Origin: Armatimonadetes bacterium UBA1398
GTDB lineage: Bacteria > Armatimonadota > Zipacnadia > UBA1398
Assembly (NCBI GenBank): GCA_002305165.1
Contig: DBQI01000028.1
Location: 104,015-168,014 of the forward strand
DNA: 64,000 bases
Reading direction: 5' to 3'
The translations under genes and the position numbers were made by a program. Below, one piece after another: positions 58,001-64,000 of the stretch (position 1 is the stretch's first letter; each line of letters opens with the position of its first letter). The notes under the pieces were generated by a model. The model saw nothing but the letters and a program-made list of their open reading frames with translations. It was not told the DNA's origin and searched no databases.

Positions 58001-59506
58001 ATGGGGCAGCCCATGGATAGCTGGCGCATCGCACTGATCTGCGTGCTCTCCATCCCAGCCTGTGCTCAGCCCTTCGGGATCCGTGTTCTCGATGCCGAGA
58101 CGGGCCGCGGAGTGCCCCTTGTTCGGCTCGAAACGACGGATGCAAGCGTTTTCATCAGCGATAGTGCTGGGTGGATCGCCATCGAGGATCCGGTCCTCAT
58201 GGGCCGCACCGTTCACTTCACGATCACCAGCCATGGCTACGAGTATCCCACGGACGGCTTCGGATACCGGGGTGTGGCGCTTGACGTCACCCCTGGCGGA
58301 CGCGCTGAGATCGCCGTGAACCGCACGAACATCGCGGAGCGGCTCTACCGTCTCACGGGCGCGGGAATCTACGAGCACACCTGTCGTTTGGGTGAATCGG
58401 CGCCGATTCGGCAACCTCTGCTCAACGGCGGGGTCGTTGGGCAGGACTCGGTCCTTGCCCACGAGTGGCAGGGCCGCGTCCTATGGCTCTTCGGTGACAC
58501 GAGCCGGCTTGCATACCCTCTGGGGCTCTTCCACACAGCCGGCGCGTGGTCCGATCGGCCTGCCGACCCCGCAGCCGGCATAGACTTCGAGTACATCGTG
58601 GGCGAGGATGGCTTCGTCCGAGCCATGTGCCCCAGCGAGGGTGAGGGCCCCGTCTGGCTCGACGGCCTCTGCGCCGTGGATGATGGTCAGGGGCAGTTGC
58701 GTCTCATCGCCCACTACTCTCGAGTACGCGGCCTGGAGGCCCTTTTGGAGCACGGAATCGCCGTTTTCGACGAGGGCGAGGAGGTCTTCGACAAGGCGGC
58801 TCGCTTCGACCTGAAGCGGCTCTGGGAGGCTCCTCGAGGCCACCCACTGAGCCAGGATGAGTACCTGATGTTCGCCACGCCCTTCATCCAGAGCCGCTGC
58901 CTTGCCACATTGGCCGCGGTGAGCGACCAAGGATCCTACGAGGCATTCACCTGCTTGGCGGAGGGCGCCAGGTGGGAGGGCCCGGCCTCGCGCTTGGAGC
59001 TGGATGCCGCAGGCCGCCCTGCCTGGGGCTTCCGGCCAGGCACTGATCCCGTTGGACCGCGAGAGGAACGCGAGCTGATCGAGGCTGGCGCGATAGACTC
59101 GGCCGACGCGCGGTACGATGTCAGAGACATCGAGTCTGGCCGCGCGGTCGCCCTGCATGCGGGGTCCGTCGCCTGGAACGCCTACCGCCAGCGCTGGGTG
59201 ATGATCGCCGTCGAGGCCTTCGGCGAGCCCTCCTTCCTTGGCGAGATCTGGTACCTGGAGGCGGAGTCGCCGACCGGCCCGTGGCGCGACGCCAAGAGGA
59301 TCGTTTCCCACGACCGCTACGGCTTCTACAACCCACTGCACCACCCGTTTCTTGACCAGGAGGGTGGCCGCATCATCTACTTCCAGGGAACCTATACGCA
59401 GATGTTCGAGGGTGATGTGCCCAAGACGCCGCGCTACGACTACAACCAGATCATGTACCGGCTCGATCTCTCGGACGAGAGATTGAGGCCGGCAGGATCG
59501 CAGTAA
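58001..59506 (+). CDS. Secreted protein with carboxypeptidase-regulatory-like and propeller-like domains
   Basis: A 501-residue product (start ATG 58001, or 58013). A hydrophobic N-terminus, IALICVLSIPACAQ, is a signal peptide with a possible lipobox. Residues about 22-115 look like a CarboxypepD_reg beta-sandwich (IRVLDAETGRGVPLVRLETT). The remainder reads like a five-bladed glycosidase-type propeller of the DUF4185 kind, with GRVLWLFGDTSRLAYPLG, QSRCLATLAAVSDQGSYEA and GFYNPLHHPFLDQEGGRI IYF. Substrate unknown. Starts 167 bp after the FNT gene in the same direction as the three genes that follow. Confidence 0.65.
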   Translation: MGQPMDSWRIALICVLSIPACAQPFGIRVLDAETGRGVPLVRLETTDASVFISDSAGWIAIEDPVLMGRTVHFTITSHGYEYPTDGFGYRGVALDVTPGGRAEIAVNRTNIAERLYRLTGAGIYEHTCRLGESAPIRQPLLNGGVVGQDSVLAHEWQGRVLWLFGDTSRLAYPLGLFHTAGAWSDRPADPAAGIDFEYIVGEDGFVRAMCPSEGEGPVWLDGLCAVDDGQGQLRLIAHYSRVRGLEALLEHGIAVFDEGEEVFDKAARFDLKRLWEAPRGHPLSQDEYLMFATPFIQSRCLATLAAVSDQGSYEAFTCLAEGARWEGPASRLELDAAGRPAWGFRPGTDPVGPREERELIEAGAIDSADARYDVRDIESGRAVALHAGSVAWNAYRQRWVMIAVEAFGEPSFLGEIWYLEAESPTGPWRDAKRIVSHDRYGFYNPLHHPFLDQEGGRIIYFQGTYTQMFEGDVPKTPRYDYNQIMYRLDLSDERLRPAGSQ

Positions 59507-59517
59507 GGGGTCGCCTT

Positions 59518-60561
59518 ATGCTCGATCATGCCCTCGAGCTTCCCCTTGCGACCGATGGCGTGGACCCGGAGCGCATCCCCTATCGCACTCTGCCTACGGG
59601 CGCCCGGATGCCGGCCATTGGGTTGGGGACGTTCGGTTCCGACCACTACGACGCCGACACCATCGCGCAGGGGGTGCTGACCGCCGCAGAGGTCGGCTAC
59701 CGGTACTTCGACTGCGCCGCTGTCTACGGCAATGAGTCTCACATCGGCGCCTCGCTGGAGGCCATACAGAGGGCTGGGGTGGCCCGCGACGAGATGTTCA
59801 TCACCTCGAAGCTCTGGAACGACAGCCATGGCGACGAGGAGGTCCTACCGGCTTGCCGGCGCAGCCTGGACGACCTGAGGCTGGACGCTCTGGACATGTA
59901 CCTGGTCCACTGGCCCTTCCCGAACCACCATCCCCCGGGGTGCGATGTGGACGCGCGCAACCCCCGCGCGAGGCCCTACGTCCATGCCGAGTACATGCGC
60001 ACTTGGCGGCAGATGGAGCGCCTCGTCGAGATGGGGTTGGTCCGCCACATCGGCACCTCCAACATGACCATTCCCAAGTTGGAGCTGCTCCTGCGCGACG
60101 CGGAGATAAGGCCAGCCTGCAACCAGATGGAACTGCATCCCCACATGCAGCAGCCGGAGCTGTTCGCCTTCCTGTTGCAGCAAGGGATCGTGCCGGTCGG
60201 CTACAGCCCGGTCGGCTCGCCCAACCGCCCAGCCCGCGATGTGACGCCGGCGGATACCGTAGATACCGAGGACCCCGTGATTCGGGCCATTGCGGAACGC
60301 CTGGGCGTTCATCCCGCCGTTGTCTGCATCAAGTGGGCTGAGCAGCGGGGCCAGGTGCCGATCCCCTTCTCGGTGAAGCGCAACCAGCAGCTAGCCAGTC
60401 TGAAGGCGGTTGTTGCCGAGCCGCTGAATCCCGCCGATATGGAGGCGCTAGCGGGCATCGACCGCAACTGCCGCCTCATCAAGGGGCAGGTCTTCCTGTG
60501 GGAGGGCGCCTCGGGGTGGGAGGATCTGTGGGACATCGATGGAGCCGTGGCGGAGGGCTGA
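59518..60561 (+). CDS. Aldo/keto reductase
   Basis: A 347-residue NADPH-dependent carbonyl reductase in the AKR superfamily. The catalytic tetrad can be located: Asp and Tyr in YRYFDCAAVYGNESHIGASL, Lys in MFITSKLWNDSHGDEE and His in LDMYLVHWPF. NADPH residues follow in RHIGTSNMTIPKLELLL and in PIPFSVKRNQQLAS. It starts 11 bp after the propeller gene and is followed by a zinc dehydrogenase, which suggests a sugar or polyol interconversion. The C-terminal 20 residues (EGASGWEDLWDIDGAVAEG) form an extra tail. Confidence 0.93.
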   Translation: MLDHALELPLATDGVDPERIPYRTLPTGARMPAIGLGTFGSDHYDADTIAQGVLTAAEVGYRYFDCAAVYGNESHIGASLEAIQRAGVARDEMFITSKLWNDSHGDEEVLPACRRSLDDLRLDALDMYLVHWPFPNHHPPGCDVDARNPRARPYVHAEYMRTWRQMERLVEMGLVRHIGTSNMTIPKLELLLRDAEIRPACNQMELHPHMQQPELFAFLLQQGIVPVGYSPVGSPNRPARDVTPADTVDTEDPVIRAIAERLGVHPAVVCIKWAEQRGQVPIPFSVKRNQQLASLKAVVAEPLNPADMEALAGIDRNCRLIKGQVFLWEGASGWEDLWDIDGAVAEG

Positions 60562-60615
60562 CGCCCCTCGTCACTCAGCCAGTGACCGCACCACGCAATC
60601 GTGAGGAGGGCAAAC

Positions 60616-61674
60616 ATGCAGCACATCCCCGACGCCATGACCGGCGTGACTCTGCCCGGCAACAGCACCGTTGAGTTCCGAGAGTATCCTGTGCCTGTGC
60701 CTGGTCACGGCCAGGTGCTCATCGCCATGAAGGCATCATCCATCTGTGGCAGCGACATCCGCGCCATCTACCGGGAGCACCTCGGGAAGGGGCCGGAGGG
60801 GTACCAGAACGTCATCGCCGGCCACGAGCCGTGCGGCCAGGTCGTGCGCGTTGGGCCTGGCTGCAAGCGCTTTCATGAGGGGGATCGAGCCGTTATCTAC
60901 CACATCTCGGGCTGTGGCGTGTGCGATGAGTGCAAGCACGGGTACATGATCAGTTGCCGCAGCGAGCATCGCGCCGCGTACGGCTGGCAGCGGGATGGCG
61001 GCCACGCGGCGTTCCTCCTGGCCGAGGAGAACACCTTAGTAAAGCTGCCCGACTCGCTGACCTACGTAGATGGCGCACTGTGCGCCTGCGGCTACGGGAC
61101 CGCCTATGAGGCCCTGCGCCGTATGCAGGTCAGCGGCCAGGACAAGTTGCTCGTCACGGGCCTGGGCCCCGTGGGACTGGCGGCCGCTCAATTGGGCCGC
61201 GCACTCGGGGCGACGGAGGTCATTGGGACGGACATCTCGTCGAGCCGCCGCGCGCTGGCAGTGGACCTCGGGCTCGTCGATCACGCCTTGCCGGCCGACG
61301 ACGCGACGCTCGACGCGATCATGGACCTCACTGGTGGCTGGGGCTGCGAGGCGAGCATCGACTGCTCCGGCGCCGCCTCCGCGCGGCTACTAGCGTTGCA
61401 GGGGACTCGGGACTGGGGACGCTGCGCCTATGTGGGTGAAGGCGGAGAGGTCACGTTCGAGGTCTCCAAGTACCTCATTCACAAGCAGATCACTCTATAT
61501 GGCTCATGGGTAACCTCACTGAAACACCTGGAGGAACTCGTCGAGCGGCTCGACCGCTGGGGCATCCATCCAGACGTGACCTGCACGGAACGCCTGCCCC
61601 TGAGAGAGGCGGCGGAGGCCTACCGGATCGCCGCCGACGGCCAGACGGGCAAGGTTGCCATCGTTTTTGAGTAG
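60616..61674 (+). CDS. Zinc-dependent medium-chain dehydrogenase
   Basis: ATG 60616 with GGAGG at suitable spacing gives 352 residues. Catalytic zinc ligands lie in SSICGSDIRAIYREH and IAGHEPCGQVVRVGPGCKRF; the structural zinc site is GCGVCDECKHGYMISC. The Rossmann motif is VTGLGPVGLAAAQLGRALGA, with TDISSSRRALAVDLG next. It resembles sorbitol/threonine/alcohol dehydrogenases. The gene is 54 bp after the AKR gene, and the pair could oxidise and reduce the same sugar alcohol (inference). Confidence 0.93.
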   Translation: MQHIPDAMTGVTLPGNSTVEFREYPVPVPGHGQVLIAMKASSICGSDIRAIYREHLGKGPEGYQNVIAGHEPCGQVVRVGPGCKRFHEGDRAVIYHISGCGVCDECKHGYMISCRSEHRAAYGWQRDGGHAAFLLAEENTLVKLPDSLTYVDGALCACGYGTAYEALRRMQVSGQDKLLVTGLGPVGLAAAQLGRALGATEVIGTDISSSRRALAVDLGLVDHALPADDATLDAIMDLTGGWGCEASIDCSGAASARLLALQGTRDWGRCAYVGEGGEVTFEVSKYLIHKQITLYGSWVTSLKHLEELVERLDRWGIHPDVTCTERLPLREAAEAYRIAADGQTGKVAIVFE

Positions 61675-61735
61675 CAGTAAGGATGTATGTGGACGGTTCT
61701 ACTGCTGCGGTACGAAGGCCCCTAGGAGGTTACCG

Positions 61736-63889
61736 ATGAGACTGGTACTCACTCTATGCCTTACCGGCCTTGCGGCTGGAACAGCGTTGGGACAGGAGCC
61801 TGCCGTGCGCATCCGGGACTTTCTCTGCACGACTCCGCCCGTTCGCGCGGGCGCGGAACTCCCCATCTGGGCGGTCGTCGCCAATCCCTCGGAGGAGGCG
61901 CTGGAGATAGAGGTGGCTCTCTCGGTGCCGCAGGGGGTAACCCTGGTTGAGGGCGAAGCGGCGGCCTCGCTTACCCTCGGGCCGCTCGAAGAGGCGGATC
62001 TGAGGTGGGTTGTGACGGCCGGCGAGGAGGTCCGGGCCGATCTGCGACTAGATGCCTCCTCTGACGGTGAGACAGCCTCGCGGGTGCTCCCGATCCGGTT
62101 CTTCCCCACCGTCCCGGCTCCGCCCGACGGCTACGTTCCCCCTCCAAACCCAGCGGACTCGCCACTCCTCGTGGGAGCTCACCACTGCCCCTTGTGGGAA
62201 GCCGACTCCGACTCTTTTGGCCGATGGGACCAGATCAGGCGGGATATGAGCCGGTACCCGGCCCTGGGCTTCTACGATGCGGTAACCCCCGAGGTGGCGG
62301 ACTGGGAGACCAAGTGGGCTGTGGATCACGGGATCGACTTCTTCATCTACTGCTGGTACCGCGTCTCCCAGGGAGGGCCCGTGGAGACGATGCTGGAGGG
62401 CGCCATCACCGAAGGCTTCCTGAAGTCCGAGTACCAGGATCAGATGAAGTTCACCATCATGTGGGAGAACCAGCGCAAGGGCGTCTCGGGCGTCGCCGAT
62501 CACGCCGACCTCATGGAGAACCTCCTGCCTTACTGGATGGAGACCTTCTTCAAGCATCCGAGCTACCTCGTGGTGGACAACAGACCCGTTCTCTTCATCT
62601 ACCGGCCCGAGTACCTGGTCGATGACCTCGGCAGCGTAGAAGCGGTCCGTGAGGCTTTCGGGGATATGGCTGAGGCGTGCCGGGCCGAAGGCTTCGACGG
62701 GATCACTCTCCTGGGCGAGTACCGCGGGACAAACCCCACCCACCTCACCCTGATGCGAGATCTCGGGTTGGACTACACCTTCGCCTACGTGTGGTATGTC
62801 CATGACAGCCCGGAACCCCAGCGAGCGATCGACACCCAGTTCGACTACCTGGAGCAGACCGAGGAGATGGGCATCATCCCCCAGGTGGCGACCCTCTCTC
62901 AGGGCTGGTCCGGCTGGAACAACGAGGGGTCGATCTGGCAGATCCCGCCGCAGGACTTCGTGCAGTTGCTGGAGCGAGGGGTCGAGTTCGTGGGTACGCT
63001 CGACCAGGACTCACTGAGCGGACGGATGCTCCTGCTGGACAACTGGAATGAGTGGGGCGAGGGCCACTACATCGCGCCCTATGTTGGTTACGGGTTCGGG
63101 TACTTGGATGCCGTCCGGCAAGTGCTGACTGACGCCCCCGTCGAGCACACGGACTACCTGCCCAGCGACGTGGGAATGGGCCCCTACGACGCGGCGTATT
63201 GGGAGTGGATTCAGAGGGAGACGGCCCTCGGAAGGCTGGGCCGCGAGGAGGCCCACAAGCCGGGGGGCGACGAGGCAGGGCTGATCGGCTGGTGGGCGTT
63301 CGATGAGGACCCTGATGCACAGGTGGCCCTAGACTACACGGGCCGGCGCCACGGCGCTGTCATGTTCGAGGCCACGCGCGCCCTAGGGATCGATGGCAAT
63401 GCCCTCGTCTGCGATGGCGGCGCCGCAGTAGTACCCTCCAGTGACTACCTGAACCCCGGGGACGGAGTGTCGATCGAGTGTTGGGTCAGAACTGATGTCG
63501 CCGATCAGGGCAATACCTGGGTGGTCAACCGGGTGTATCACGAGGGCGATGCGGGTTACCGACTTGGCGTCGTGCGCGGGGCGCCCTGCTTCCATGTGCC
63601 CGAGACCTCGTGGAGCCACCACCTCCACGGCCCCGACCCCTTGCCCGTGGGCCGTTGGGTCCACCTGGCGGGGACCTTCGATGGGCAGGTCATGCGGCTG
63701 TACGTCGATGGGGCAGAGGTCGCCTCGATGGAGCGTGCTGGCCCCGTGAAGCCCAACGACTACCCCCTCACACTGGGCAGCTACGAGGCCGGACACGCCG
63801 CCCACTTCATCGGGTTGCTCGACGAGGTGAAGGTCTACTCGCGCGCCCTGACGGCGGAGGAGATCGCCGCGCGGGCGGCACGGCCCTAG
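61736..63889 (+). CDS. Secreted WbsX/GH99-like protein with C-terminal LamG domain
   Basis: AGGAGGT sits 5 nt before ATG 61736, giving 717 residues; a longer frame runs into the dehydrogenase gene. Signal peptide: LVLTLCLTGLAAGTALG-Q. An N-terminal beta domain (about 25-130) is followed by a TIM-barrel related to GH99/WbsX: LVGAHHCPLWEADS, HGIDFFIYCWYRVSQGGPVE, MKFTIMWENQRKG and DNWNEWGEGHYIAPYVGYGF, in which NEW-EG is the most diagnostic part. A LamG domain occupies the last 190 residues (SIECWVRTDVADQGNTWVVN, LDEVKVYSRALTAEEIAARA). Likely acts on mannan- or rhamnan-type polysaccharide; the exact glycan is not readable. Confidence 0.82.
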   Translation: MRLVLTLCLTGLAAGTALGQEPAVRIRDFLCTTPPVRAGAELPIWAVVANPSEEALEIEVALSVPQGVTLVEGEAAASLTLGPLEEADLRWVVTAGEEVRADLRLDASSDGETASRVLPIRFFPTVPAPPDGYVPPPNPADSPLLVGAHHCPLWEADSDSFGRWDQIRRDMSRYPALGFYDAVTPEVADWETKWAVDHGIDFFIYCWYRVSQGGPVETMLEGAITEGFLKSEYQDQMKFTIMWENQRKGVSGVADHADLMENLLPYWMETFFKHPSYLVVDNRPVLFIYRPEYLVDDLGSVEAVREAFGDMAEACRAEGFDGITLLGEYRGTNPTHLTLMRDLGLDYTFAYVWYVHDSPEPQRAIDTQFDYLEQTEEMGIIPQVATLSQGWSGWNNEGSIWQIPPQDFVQLLERGVEFVGTLDQDSLSGRMLLLDNWNEWGEGHYIAPYVGYGFGYLDAVRQVLTDAPVEHTDYLPSDVGMGPYDAAYWEWIQRETALGRLGREEAHKPGGDEAGLIGWWAFDEDPDAQVALDYTGRRHGAVMFEATRALGIDGNALVCDGGAAVVPSSDYLNPGDGVSIECWVRTDVADQGNTWVVNRVYHEGDAGYRLGVVRGAPCFHVPETSWSHHLHGPDPLPVGRWVHLAGTFDGQVMRLYVDGAEVASMERAGPVKPNDYPLTLGSYEAGHAAHFIGLLDEVKVYSRALTAEEIAARAARP

Positions 63890-64000
63890 CCCGCATCATT
63901 CATGAGTGCTAGTTTGTGGTGTGCTTGGTGGCTGTGTAGCGGGCGCTTGTCCGTTGCGTTGGTGTTGGTCTGTTCAGCGGCGGGCATGGAGGAGCGGCTC
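63890..64000. other. Terminal 111 bp without a recognised gene
   Basis: The stretch after 63890 is T/G-rich on the plus strand (for example CTTGGTGGCTGTGTAG), unlike the coding sequence before it. An ATG at 63986 opens a frame that leaves the window after five codons; nothing can be concluded from it. Confidence 0.3.

Noticed and set aside
1..64000. CRISPR arrays, tRNA or rRNA genes, insertion sequences, phage genes, replication origin
   Set aside because: No regularly spaced repeats, cloverleaf sequences, transposase or integrase motifs, or DnaA-box clusters were seen in the window; weak or diverged examples could be missed by eye.

Overview
This is 64 kb of GC-rich bacterial chromosome (roughly two-thirds GC by eye), coding almost throughout, with short gaps and many ATGA/GTGA/TTGA stop-start overlaps. 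I see no rRNA, tRNA, CRISPR array, transposase, integrase or prophage gene. Two housekeeping blocks have an order known from Firmicutes and other Terrabacteria: rpmF-plsX-fabH-fabD-(SDR)-fabG-acpP-fabF-rnc, and rpsO-pnp-M16 peptidase-dapB-asd-dapA-UDG-RNase J-cdd. They sit among secreted glycoside-hydrolase-like, LamG, VCBS-propeller and HEAT-repeat proteins, Gfo/Idh oxidoreductases and three URO-D family proteins, a style common in uncultivated Armatimonadota and also in Planctomycetes-like lineages. Armatimonadota is my best guess, by inference only.

Layout. 1-2210: 3' part of an alpha-helical repeat protein. 2224-6057 (minus): ECF sigma factor, zinc-finger anti-sigma factor, a secreted protein and a lipoprotein, with a candidate autoregulated promoter. 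6155-7009: proline-rich membrane protein. 7034-14333: a catabolic-looking stretch with sulfatase, FGGY sugar kinase, URO-D protein plus a 56-residue ORF, and a large secreted glycosidase-like protein. 14445-21706: L32, fatty-acid synthesis and RNase III. 21740-22862: QueH and a MerR/BldC-like DNA-binding protein. 22880-32613: S15/PNPase, M16 peptidase, lysine/diaminopimelate genes, family-4 UDG, RNase J and cytidine deaminase. 32720-34832: argJ and argB. 34888-39586: a tightly coupled set of two parvulin-type chaperones, RsmI, a presenilin-like membrane protease and a small membrane protein. 39744-45588: nucleotidyltransferase, acylphosphatase, Gfo/Idh, an O-antigen-ligase-like protein and glycerol-1-phosphate dehydrogenase. 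45599-63889: accessory secreted proteins, URO-D proteins, Gfo/Idh, CoA-transferase, formate/nitrite-type channel, aldo/keto reductase, zinc dehydrogenase and a WbsX/GH99-like protein with a LamG domain.

The most unusual items are: a bacterial presenilin-type GxGD protease inside a protein-folding operon; a FabG-like pseudoenzyme that has lost Ser, Tyr and Lys of the catalytic triad but is kept in frame in the fab operon; a 13-bp stem closing a G-quadruplex-prone loop upstream of a URO-D gene; a small Shine-Dalgarno-led ORF crossed by two in-frame TGA codons; and a 56-residue ORF coupled to a URO-D gene.

Many genes start at TTG or GTG. Where possible I chose starts by Shine-Dalgarno spacing and by family N-termini, so several proteins are shorter than their longest open frame.
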